Assembly (NCBI GenBank): GCA_973895155.1 | Contig: OZ316896.1 | Coordinates: 15,004,001-15,068,000 of the forward strand | Direction: 5' to 3' | Origin: Marsupella aquatica | Lineage: Eukaryota > Marchantiophyta | Length of the DNA stretch: 64,000 nt | In this document: positions 20,946-31,535 of the stretch, piece after piece | How the letters are laid out: the number at the start of each line of letters is the position of its first letter | Position numbering within the stretch: position 1 is the stretch's first letter | Notes under the pieces: model-generated | Seen by the model: the letters and a program-made list of their open reading frames with translations, nothing else | Database searches by the model: none | Told to the model about the DNA's origin: nothing | Program-made: the position numbers and the translations under genes

Positions 20946-23900
20946 TCCGGAAAAGCAAAAAGAGCTCCAAAGTGGTGCATCCCAATCCCAAAGGCGGGTG
21001 ACCCAAATAAGGGGACAAAACAGTCGCGAAAACCCGAAAGCTAATTGAACAGCCAAGCAGAGTCACAAGAACGCACTGCAAAAAGAACTCTAGTGATGAG
21101 TAGTAAACTGAAAAGCCTGGTAAAGCTCAGGTAAGCAGAAAAAGGAAGCCAAGTTGCATGGTTCTAAGTCCAAATAAAAGGAACGTTACCACGTACTCAT
21201 TGCTCCGCAAATCCAGTAGGACCAGTACGCCTGACTCATACCATCAGAAACTGTACCAGATCGAGGGTCCAGAAAAGACCCTCGAGGGATGTCACGCCAA
21301 ACTGAGCATGAATGTCAATTGGCGAGCGGGTCTGGCCTCTTCGCTGGTCAGGCTTACGAGCATGTAGTAAGTAATCAAGTTGTCAGGTTCGAAATCTTCT
21401 GCTGCCAAAGAATCTTGCATCATTGATCGTTCATTCTGCTTGGATGTGGTGGAACCTTGGAAGCGCATCACGCGCGCGGTGCGTTGGCCTTTCCGGGCCC
21501 ACGGACAGCCCCACAGGCGCCCACACCAAGGCCTCGATCCTGTAATGCCTGCGGCTGGCTTTTCTGCAGAATTCTTGTCTGAGTGTCCTGCGGAGGTGAC
21601 GACCGATTGAAGGTGCTGCACTCATGAGGTCCACTTTTGAAAGCGATGCGACTAGCGGTACATTTTGGGAACCGGATTGCCTGGCCGCTGGCCCGTCCAT
21701 ATTCATCAGTTTGATGATGGACACTTCAAGACAGATCTGAGATTACAGAATCCGATCAGATCTTGCATGGTAGAAGATCTGGGAGTGAAGATCCGACAGA
21801 TCGGAGGTGGTCCCGTTGCTTATTACCTGATCCCAAGACAGCCCGAGCATAGATCGAAACAACGACACTCAGTATATATTCAGTTAAATTTGGGAGATTG
21901 GAAGGCATAGTCTCCGAGTAATGACTTGCAATACAACTCTGATACACAAGAGCAAAGACCCGTTGGAAGAAGAATGAGTCTAGCACGTACCGACAGGAAC
22001 GGATGAAGTACGGGACGCAGAGAGAGAATAAATCCATGCACTTGATCGAAGAAGCGCTGTTTGTAAGCTCAAGAAGCAGCAGATTGTTGGAAGGGGAAAC
22101 CAGCTGAGCTGAGCAGCACCGGTGCAACAACGGCGCACGAGCACTCGAGGGAGTACCTAGCGCGCTTGCCGCTGAGCGAGTTACACATTCGGAATCGTTA
22201 CGACCTGGAGGCTCCTCACTCCCGAGGAATGAATGTTGCTGTCAAGTCATGACGTTATATGTCTACATCTTGTTTTCTCCGATCCTGTCAACATAGTCTG
22301 ATATCGTGTCTCGCCTTGTCTGCCTTAGTTTCTCTGACAGCGGCAAAAACACGAAGAATCATTCTGCGTGCCGTTCTAATGCTGGCAATTCAACTCACTC
22401 CTTCTAAAGTAGAAAACCAGCGGGATCTTTACCTAAGTGCATGCCCGAGCGGATGATTACCGTTCTACACAACTTTCGGAGTCTGTCCGGACGCTAAGGC
22501 CACATTTTGCTTCCCAGGCTTGGAGATCTCGTTGTCTCTCTGCTCGACCCAGTGAATGACGCTTGGTTCCACTTTACAATTTTCTGTCTATATTTTTTTG
22601 GTCGTCGACACGATGTGTGTTTGAAGCCATATCAAGTCGTTCTGTTCCATTGCTCGATGATGTATTTATTATGTAAGTTGTCCCAATGTCCCCTGACGAG
22701 TGAGCTGAGTAGCTAACACTTCACAGTTCACACGCTGCTGGCCCGAGTTGTTTCTCCTCGTTGATTTAGTGACCCGTACGTGCGTACGTGAGCAACAGTT
22801 AAATATGTATATTGAAAGTTTAATGTTTCTGCATAGGTCTACCTATATGATATTGTGTTAGCATAACCTAGAGTACTCACTTCTTCCAAACCCACGTACT
22901 AACGATATATATCTCTGGTGTTACGTGATCCATGTTGATGTCGTTTCATTTATTTTGATAGCATCAGTGGGGCCCAAGTTGCGGTGAGATCTTCGGAGTC
23001 CGTCATTCGCTTGCCAGATCTGATTTAGTTTGGTTGTATGCTAGACACCTCTCTCGAATCCCACCGACGATTCAAAATTTCAAGAAAGTAACGAGATTCT
23101 TGGTATTTCACGTTGCTTGACCAATGACGAATTGTGTGTTGGGAATGCTGATGCACATCAGCCGGAGATACTCCATCTACGGCTGATCTGCATCAGCATA
23201 CCCATCACATCCTTCGTCACCTGATGTGGAGGAGTTGGGACTTCTTAGACGCAACATCATCGACTGGTTTTGTTCTGGATATCTTCGATAAAAGTTTTCC
23301 TTCAGAACTCACTGGTGAATCTGATTGCACTGGTAGCACGTCAGGATATAGATGTTTGTCAAAGCCACATCTGAAACATTATATGTCTTGTGATCTCCTA
23401 GTCATTTCACGAAATATTTCAGACGTCGACGTCTTGTGCTTTCGGGGCATTTCAATTCGCGTGTTTGCTGCGAACTTGTTGCTCTCGTTGGTGTGCAGAA
23501 GCTATCTTTGTCCTACTTGAATCGATCAGACCACATGCGTGCTATATATAGTAATCATATCTCGATTGAATCTTAGATGGTAGGATGTTAGCAAGCTTGT
23601 GCCACGATCTGATTACGCACTGCAAGCTGTTCAGCAGTACCGACATGTTCATCCTAAGAAAAAAACCATGTATTCGACAACTTCTCGTTTCTTCTTTGCT
23701 CGACTGGAAAGTAATCTAGATGACTGTCCGATGAAAAAGTACGCCATTTTTGTTACTATTGTCGATGTGCCCGCAATTACTTCGGCGCACAGACACAATT
23801 CAGCATGCATGCTACCCACAGACACAGCTACATTCATTGCCATTCTTTCAATGGCTAGCTCTTGCAATGAAACATCCTGACTGTGCTGACCCACTATCAT

Positions 23901-24335
23901 CACGTGTGCCACAGATCACTGTCGCACAATGTTAATTGTGACATCATCGTAGTTCAAGTGGGAAAAGTAATCATGTGGATGTAGCTTGCGCTTGAAACAT
24001 TGTGGTGGACAAATTAGCTATAATTGGAATCATTGTCGTTCTGCAGAGTGTTTCGAGTGGCATCAACCGTTTTGAAAGTGAGAAGTATTCTGGATGGACC
24101 CCCATCAACGCTGTTATGTCTCTAATTAGCGTGAGTATGAAAAAAGTATTACTAACAAGAGGAATTGGCTTTTTAAACACTAATGGATTGATGATTGACT
24201 GATGCATGCTAGAGTCAAGGATTTTCACGTGGAGCCGGGGGTACCCACCTTGTTTCCATTGGACAAAAAACGGTTGTTCAAAATGTATGATTTCCTCAAG
24301 TTAGGTAGCATTAACTCATAATTGGAGCTGAAATC
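20946..24335. other. Long intergenic stretch, no supported gene
   Basis: About 3.4 kb. Several 70-125 codon open frames occur on both strands (for example 21,292-21,621 minus and 23,224-23,520 plus), but none shows a known domain. A transcribed non-coding RNA cannot be excluded. Confidence 0.4.
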
Positions 24336-24535
24336 TGAATTAGTGTAACACTACTTGCACTGAACAGTACGTCCAACCTGAGCTTGAACGGGGCTTGGAC
24401 ATTGAGCTAGAGTAATGATTGAAAGCAAAATGAAGAAACCTGAATTAGTGTAACACTATTGCACTGAACAGTACGTACAACCTGTGCTTGAACGGGGCTT
24501 GAACAGTGAGCTGGAGGAATGATTGAAAGCAAACT
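24336..24535 (+). repeat. Tandem duplication, two ~105-bp copies
   Basis: Copies start at 24,336 and 24,441 with TGAATTAGTGTAACACTA and end with 'GATTGAAAGCAAA'. They are about 90% identical. Each contains 'CTTGAACGGGGCTTG'. Confidence 0.85.
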
Positions 24536-25060
24536 GTGTCATTCCAAACTTGATAATTGGAAGGATAGAAATTGAGATGTTGACTAAATATATATTGTAG
24601 AGGCCACATTTAAACAAAATACATTATAGATCAATTTGTGAGAATAAGATAATGAGGAAAAATCTCAAGGAACAGTCAAAATCGAAGACTGTTTCACCCA
24701 AACTTAAGCCTGAAATTCTACAATGAAAATTTTCCATCGACTGAATTGATGCGGTAGTTGAATTTGCAAGCGTTGAGTTGCACATCCTGTGTAGCGCCTG
24801 CGATTATGTTGGAACCTAGTAAAAGCTTCAATTTCCGGCTTCCAAGATTTTATATGATGTCCAAGACTCGGGTGAACGTACTTGGGGCTGACGTGAGCGT
24901 CTTCCTACTTGTTTATCACTCATCTCCTCGACTCTGTCCAACATGCACTGTTAAACCTCGGTATCAAAACTATCAGCAGATCCAAAGAAGGGCAGCTCTG
25001 GCTGCTAAAAGTGTCTTCTGACATACTCATCACAAGAGCCAAATGTGTTCTTGCCAATCC

Positions 25061-25345
25061 TTAGTAACGGAATGATCTAGTTTGTAATGTTGCTCTGTTC
25101 TAAAGAAACGGTCAAAGTTCGGGTTGTTGCCAGTCCCCTAATATTAGTAACGGAATGATCTAGTTTGTAATGTTGCTCTGTTCTAAAGAAACGGTCAAAG
25201 TTCGGGTTGTTGCCAGTCCCCTAATATAATGAGATGTTCATCGATCACACAATCGAAGTGAGTTCTTGCCAATCCCCAATACCACAATGATCTAGTCTTC
25301 AAAATTGCATTGATCTAACGAACGGTCCAAGTTCGAGTTGCTGCC
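25061..25345 (+). repeat. Tandem repeat, two exact 83-bp copies plus one diverged
   Basis: 'TTAGTAACGGAATGATCTAG' begins units at 25,061 and 25,144, which read the same through '...GCCAGTCCCCTAATAT'. A third, diverged unit lies at about 25,255-25,345. Perfect identity of the first two implies a recent duplication. Confidence 0.9.
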
Positions 25346-25837
25346 AGTTCCCTCATAACTATACCCAGGTCGAATCTCCAATGGGTGATCTGACAAGAAA
25401 CTCGGGCAGCTACTTAATTGTTCTGGATTTCTGGCTTGCACTTTCGTTTACTTAGTTGGCCTTCCAGAAGCAGAGCCCAACTTCGATCAACTTCGATCAA
25501 GCATGATTGCAAACTTCCAGACCAGCCACTACTGACGGATATCACTTCGATATGACAATTCTAGCAAGGTTGAGCAAAAGAATACGCCCCTACCAGCGAC
25601 TAGTACTCTACCCACTTCGCGTTTTCCAGACATGACATCTTGAAGGCTGCGCTAAGGAACAAAAAACATAAGGGCAGAAGCAAAAGCAAATTACTCACAG
25701 GGAAACGCGGAATGAGTGAAATGTGATACCCTCTGTTGTGTTTATATGTTACATATAATTATGCTACATACTACAGCAAGAAGTGAGATTTGATAAGAAA
25801 AAATATGGTTTAGATGGACTACACCAATGATTAAAAG

Positions 25838-26165
25838 GTGATAAGGTCAGTTGGCTCCCGGATTAGCCTGGTGCTGAAAGGTCCCAGGTTCAATCCCCCC
25901 CCCTCCACACACATGGGTGTGCGAGTGTATGGAGGGGATATGTGTGGGTGGGATGTGTCTTGTGGGTAGCGGATGGGAGTTCTGATTATCTACTTGGCCC
26001 TTGGATTAACCTCTCTCTCTGATTATCTACTTGGCCCTTGGATTAACCTCTCTCTCTCGTGATGCGGGTCTCTCTCCCTCTTGATGTGGGTCCCTCTTGG
26101 ATATGTGGGGGCTCACCCTGAAATGGGTTCCCTACAATGAATGTATGTCACTACTGGGTGGGGAG
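25838..26165 (+). mobile_element. tRNA-derived SINE-like element
   Basis: An A-box-like TAAGGTCAGTTGG (25,842-25,854) and a B-box GGTTCAATCC (25,887-25,896) have tRNA-like spacing, which suggests an internal RNA polymerase III promoter. The downstream body contains two exact ~38-bp direct copies of 'TCTGATTATCTACTTGGCCC...' starting at 25,981 and 26,019. No cloverleaf folds cleanly, so this is not a tRNA gene. The 3' end is uncertain. Confidence 0.5.
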
Positions 26166-27340
26166 AGTCTACTAAGTGTTCTAGCTTCTTCATTTCTTTT
26201 CAAGACCAAAAAGAAATGTGATAAGAAAACTGGACAGTCATCTTTGAAAATTTGTTAGAAGATCTTTCAACTTTTAATGATATATGAAATCATTAAGCTC
26301 TGTGGAAAGATCTACCCAGCCATGACCCCCTCTATTGCCTAAATGTTCAAATGGACTTTCCCAATCCAGATGGATTGCAGTACAACCTTCTTTTCTATAT
26401 ACTTGTATGGTACATTACACTAATGAGTCAAATGTGATAAGAAAACTAGACACTAGTCTTTGGAAAGTTTTTGGGTCTCAACTTTTAATGAATATTGAAG
26501 GTATTAGACTCAGTGAGAATATACTCCCAAGTTAATTCTAACCTTGGGGGCGTCATTCCAAGAGAGTTTCCATTATATCATGAGCGAAGTTTTAAGTAAT
26601 AAACACCCTAAAACTTAAGAAACTAAAGTATATTTTTAGTTACTAATTTTGAACCCCTGACTTTATAGAATGTTTCAGGAATATTCTTAAATTTGATATT
26701 AAAAAACCCCATAGTTCTTATAATTCTCAAAATTAGATTAAAACACCCTTACTTTTCTTCAACAATTTTTTTTAAGTCTTCAATCCGCCCAATTGAATTA
26801 AAAAACCCTAACTTATATTCTTGGCATGTGATGGGTTGAAAGAAAAGAAATGAGGTCCCCAGGATTCTAACAACCCAACAGAACCTTTTCTATCTGATGT
26901 ACTTAGAGTATGATATTGAATGTCCAAATGAAACTTAAATGAGCTCAAAGTTTGGACAGTTAGTGATAGACTAATCTAAGTAAATAAATTCTTATCTTTC
27001 TGAACTGTGATTAGACTGGCTGAATGAAAGTTAAGCCCAAATGGACCTAGGGGTTTGTTTTGCCCATCCCCATTTACTGTGACACACAGCGCTTCACTTT
27101 ACACCCAAAGTCCACATTGTCAGGCTATCTTTAGAGGGACGCCTCAAGTAGTTTTTCCAGGTTTCTCAACCAACTCTTAAATGCTAGTTAAGCAAACTTG
27201 TGCATTTATTTGGACAACTTTTGGATCTCAGTTTCAGCTCAAAAATTCCCATAATGTTCTCTGATGTCCAGTCTATTACTAGACGTACAAAGGAAACCAG
27301 TTGGTCCATCGCAGTAGATAAGTGAGAAGATGGTCAAATA
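26166..27340. other. Intergenic, nothing recognised
   Basis: AT-rich; no supported gene or RNA. Confidence 0.45.
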
Positions 27341-27348
27341 TTATAAAA

Positions 27349-27455
27349 CGCTTCACTTTTGTGAAGAATGCCCTCGGTGCCTGAGCACAAGCACCAACAT
27401 ACCACTGTGGGAAAGGATGCTTCACTTTTGTGAAGAATGCCCTGGGTAGTTTGCT
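27349..27455 (+). repeat. Direct repeat 'GCTTCACTTTTGTGAAGAATGCCCT'
   Basis: Two copies ~69 bp apart (27,350 and 27,419). Each includes the small hairpin TTCACTTTTGTGAA. Confidence 0.75.
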
Positions 27456-28090
27456 TGAGCCTTGACTTACCACCGCACAAACGGTCAGGAACAAGTCACA
27501 TATGAGTCAAAACTGTAAATAGTGCTATCTGAGTCAGTCCATCCCAGCTTTGGAAATCCATGGGAGCTTCACAACAAACCCCTCTGTCCATCCAGGAGAA
27601 GGAGAGCCCATAAAGGAGAGAAAACAAAGGAAAAACTAGGGATGACCAAGGAGTCCAAAAGCCCAGAAGCAAACAAAGGTACAAGTTCCCAACAATGGCA
27701 AAAGAACAAAACCCTTGCGGAGCAGTGACTGAGCTGAAAAGCCCAGTAGAGCTCCATAGTAAACCACATACTTAGAAGGGTCATGAAAGGGCGTTTGACA
27801 AGTGGCCCTAAATCCAACCCTAAACCAATTGTCTTGGCCCTAGAGAGAATTATACTGAATGTCTGAGCCCCTTGTAGTGCAATTGAGCTGTCAAAGAAGC
27901 CAATGAGTATCAAAACATGGGGATCATAAGGCATCTGCTTGACACTACACACCACACAAGTTTGACTGGTAAGTAAGACTGGTGGAAAGATCTTTCAAAG
28001 ACTATTTCAAAGAACCCAAAACAGAAGATTCACTTAGATATTTAGTTTGAGACATTAATGCTCAAATTTGCTCTTGAAAACTTTTTGGAG
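27456..28090. other. Intergenic, nothing recognised
   Basis: A 128-codon open frame at 27,569-27,955 (minus) has no recognisable domain. Confidence 0.4.
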
Positions 28091-28275
28091 ACCAGAAAGG
28101 TGTCAACAAGTGGTTTTGGAAATTTGTCAATGAGTAATGAGTGGTTTTGGAAACAAGAAGGGTGTCAATAATTGGTGGACAGGTGTAAAAGGTGTCAATT
28201 GTCCATGGGGTTGCATGTGTGAAAATAAGAAGGATGTCAATAAGTGGTGGTGTAAAAGATGTAACTGTCCATGAT
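28091..28275 (+). repeat. Diverged tandem repeat around 'AAGGGTGTCAATAAGTGG'
   Basis: Four to five degenerate units of '(A)GAAGG(G/A)TGTCAA(T/C)AAGTGG' and 'GTGTAAAAG(G/A)TGTCAATTGTCCATG', spaced roughly 30-70 bp. Confidence 0.6.
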
Positions 28276-28410
28276 GTTGCATGTTCACAGGCTCTTGTAC
28301 ATGGGAGCATCATTTCTCCCCTAACAGTTCAGTTAAGGTCATGTGCTCAATTTTTACCTTTTTGAGCTTTAAACTGCTGCCAAGTAAGGCTTTAGGCTGC
28401 TTTCATGTAA

Positions 28411-28625
28411 GCAATCTTGGCTCTCATTCTATTAGGGCATCTCAAAACTGACGATTTGATGTACCTTGACTCCCTACTTAAGCAATGTTGGCTCTCATTC
28501 TATTAGGGCATCTCAAAACTGAAAATTTAATGGTCCCTTGACTCCCTTAGTAAGCAATCTTGGCTCTCATTCTACTATAGGGCCATCTCAAAACTGAAAT
28601 TTTGATGTACTTAACTCCCTAGTTG
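28411..28625 (+). repeat. Tandem repeat, three ~72-bp units
   Basis: Units start at 28,411, 28,482 and 28,554 with 'GCAATSTTGGCTCTCATTCTA' and share 'GGGCATCTCAAAACTGA' and 'CTTGACTCCCT'. Confidence 0.85.
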
Positions 28626-29133
28626 TTACAGACACAAAAACTAAGTGTCCACAAAATTCATACTCCATAACTTTTTGCCATCATAATTGGTATCATGGTA
28701 TCATGATGGTGAAACAAAAAACAAATAAACTTTATGGCTAATGCCATCATTTCTAATTTCTCAACTTTTGAGACTCCCTATTTCATAAATTGGATTTCTC
28801 TCAGCTTCAGCCATATATTTAATTCTTGTGAGGAAGAAAGGTTACGGGGTGGGTAACCTTTTCTACTAGATGCCATCATTTCCATAACCCTGTGCCCAGA
28901 AAGTCTTGCCCGATAAACTTTTTTTCGGACAAGTATTAGGTATGGTAAGGACTGTTTGGGCTGGGGTTACTCTCTTAAACCTATTCCCACAAAGCTCAGA
29001 AAGTTTTCCCAGTTGCTGTTAGTCATTCCCGGTTGCTGCTGGTAAGCATTTGTTCATTTTCTGGTCACAGGTTACTGACCAGGGTTATCACTTTCTGGTC
29101 ACAGGTTCAGGACTAGGGGTTAGACAAAGTAAC

Positions 29134-29445
29134 CCCCAAAGTAACCCAGACAAAGCCCTCATTACCCTATACATAATGTCAAGCGCCACAAAGTAGCGCC
29201 ACAAAGTACCCCAGACAAAGCCCTCATTACCCTATACATAATGTCAAGCGCCAGATATGGCAGACTATCGCGCAAAGTAGCAAAGTAACACATTGATCGG
29301 ATATGGCAGACTAGATCGCGCAAAGTAACACATTGATCGGATATGGCAGACTAGATCGCGCAAACTAACACATTGATCGGATATGGCAGACTATGGCGCA
29401 AACTAACATATCAATCGGATATGGCAGACTATCGCGCAAACTAAC
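29134..29445 (+). repeat. Two adjoining tandem arrays: 2 x ~60 bp and ~5 x ~38 bp
   Basis: First, 'CCCAGACAAAGCCCTCATTA' plus 'CCCTATACATAATGTCAAGC' occurs twice (about 29,144 and 29,203). Then about five units containing 'CATTGATCGGATATGGCAGA' and 'CGCGCAAA(G/C)TAACA' run from about 29,252 to 29,445. Units of the second array are more than 85% alike. Confidence 0.85.
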
Positions 29446-30165
29446 ACGTTGGACGGCCCGACCAGCTCCTGTGCGTACGTCAGCAATTGCAGAACAGAAA
29501 TCGAGTTTGATTCATTTGAACGGAGAAAGTTCAGGAGCATGTTCAAATTCGGAGTTAGAAGCATACACATAATTATTATTGAGCAGCTCGTTCTTTACAA
29601 TCCTTTAGAAAGCTCCTGTGACGAGTACGTCAGCAATCGAAGAGCGAAAATAGATTAGATTCATCTGAACTGAGAAAGTAAACGAGCATGCTTAAATTCC
29701 AAAACGGTAGCGTTTACATTTAATGATTATTGAGCAGCTGGTTACAATCTTTTGGAAAGTCCCTGTGACTTATGTCAGCAGTCGAAAAGCTAGAATCGAA
29801 TCGATTCATTTGAACTAAGAAAGTTCACGAGCATGCTTAAATTCCAAGACAATGCATTCACATTTAATAATTATTGAACTGCGGGCTCGTTCTTTACAGT
29901 TTTTTCGAAAGCTCCTCACCTGTGACGTACGTCAGCAATCGAAGAGCTAAAATAGAATGGATTCGTCGGAACTGAGAAAGTTCACAATCGTGTTTAATTT
30001 CCGAGACAGTAGCATTCACATCTAATAGATATTGAGCACCTCGTTCTTTACAATTCTTTAGAAAGGTCCTGTGACTTACGTCAGCAATCGAAGAGCGAAA
30101 ATCGATTACGATTCATTTGAGCATGTCGAAATTCCGAGATAGAGGCTTTAGATAATGATCATGGA
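29446..30165 (+). repeat. Five ~150-bp tandem repeats with bZIP-like palindromes
   Basis: Each unit carries a (T)GAC...(T)ACGTCAGCA site, 'GAAGAGC(G/T)AAAAT', 'GATTCATTTGAAC', 'GAGAAAGTTCACGAGCATG', 'AAATTCC' and 'ATTGAGCAGCTCGTTCTTTACA'. The ACGTCAGCA-type cores lie at 29,476, 29,626, 29,771, 29,928 and 30,077 (spacing 145-157). Copy 4 has the full palindrome TGACGTACGTCA. The array ends about 1.4 kb upstream of the LEA-like start codon. Confidence 0.85.
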
Positions 30166-31020
30166 GCAGCTTGCCAGTCGGACAAGTCCTACCTTCTTAG
30201 TTGCTTGCATCTTTACTTCACAAACAGAGAGTTTGTTTGCCGGTCTCGTTTACGGACTCTATCCGGTTCAATGAATCGACAGATCAATGACTCTTTCTAT
30301 TTTGCGCCTCTCATTCGTTTGTGTCGTGGATTCGTTCTAATGATGTTATGAAATCTTCCAGTTAATAACTGATGATGGTAGCATGATTCTTCCTATTTTG
30401 CCTATTTTGCCTATTTTGGCCCTCCGTTTCAGTACAGTGGTCCGGACCATTCGTATCCTGTTCTGGAATCATCCCCTGAGGAAGAAATCCATTGTAGTCT
30501 TTGGACCACGGCCCGACTTACCTGTGCGCGGTCCATTGGCTGCATGAGCTGGAACTGATCTAGAACACGAAAACAAAATTCTACAAAGCACATAGATGCT
30601 TGGCTGGCTGAAGCCTCTGAGGCTCCGCTGAACTCGAACAAGGAAGAAGCTCTGCGGGTTTTGGAGATGCCGGACGACCATACGTTCGTCGGTGACGGGT
30701 TCAGGGTGGGGTTCACGAATGAGGCGGCGAAACGTGGAACAAGCAACTTTTTTTGTATTCTTTTCCGTACGTGAAAAGATTGGTTGTGTCGACGATGAAT
30801 CAGAATGGATAGGATTTTGATCGCTTAGAATAGTCATGTGTGCAGGTTGTTAACCGGCGAGCTGTGATTGGGGCGCAGCTCCCCCTCCCTCGTCATCATT
30901 TGGCCATTTGGGCATCGGTACCAGCAAGCCCTTTTCACATTCCAATTCTTGGGAGAGACACGACAGCCGTTTGCATTGCAACGTGTTGATGCATGCCAGC
31001 GTCCACTCGAGGGATCCAGG
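30166..31020. other. Distal upstream region of the LEA-like gene, no supported gene
   Basis: Short open frames (for example 122 codons at 30,469-30,837 minus) have no recognisable domain. Likely 5' flank of the gene at 31,536. TACGTG occurs near 30,767. Confidence 0.4.
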
Positions 31021-31028
31021 GCTCGAGC

Positions 31029-31165
31029 CACGTGCTCCGACTTCCCGCATGACTGTTTCCCTCGACTCCTGTCACCTGGCAGTTGATGGGAACCACAGCT
31101 GGTTCTCTCCTTCTCATCTGAATCCAACGTTTCTACGTGGGCATGACAGATCATCATCAACCGAC
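31029..31165 (+). promoter_or_regulatory. Candidate stress-response elements upstream of the LEA-like gene (G-box/ABRE, DRE)
   Basis: A perfect G-box CACGTG at 31,029-31,034 (context CCACGTGC), an ABRE-like ACGTGGGC at 31,135-31,142 and a DRE/CRT core ACCGAC at 31,160-31,165 all lie 370-510 bp before the ATG. In land plants such sites bind ABI5/AREB-type bZIP and DREB factors and commonly drive LEA genes. The motifs are seen; their use here is inferred. Confidence 0.5.
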
Positions 31166-31535
31166 TGCAGAATGCATGGCATGCTCGAAATTATGTTCGA
31201 GACTTCCCACGAAATGATATAAGTTCAAAACCGCCCCGAGTATGGCAATGCAAATGGTAGTGAGTAGGGATTCCGACCTCTCCATGAGAAGCTAAGGAGG
31301 TTATGACATTGGATGAAGGGAAGAAGTAGTAGATAGCTTTATCGAATTTCCGTCGGATTTACGCCCAAGGAGAGTGATTTTTCTGTGTGCGAATGTGGCG
31401 AACCGTTAAGTTTTGTAGCATTGTTTGAATGCATGCAGATTAGACCGTTGTGAGGATCAAAACCCAACAGCGAATTGCGGTCCCCCATTTGTTTCATATA
31501 GCGTCGCTTCTGAATCTCGTTCAGAACGAGTAAGT

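Noticed and set aside
21292-22130. Minus-strand gene made of 109- and 124-codon frames
   Set aside because: No domain, no matching splice signals that join them, no similarity recognised.
25842-25900. Stand-alone tRNA gene
   Set aside because: A- and B-box motifs are present, but acceptor and anticodon stems do not pair; treated as SINE-like.
29134-30165. CRISPR-like array
   Set aside because: Repeats are tandem without unique spacers, of three unit sizes, in a plant nuclear context.
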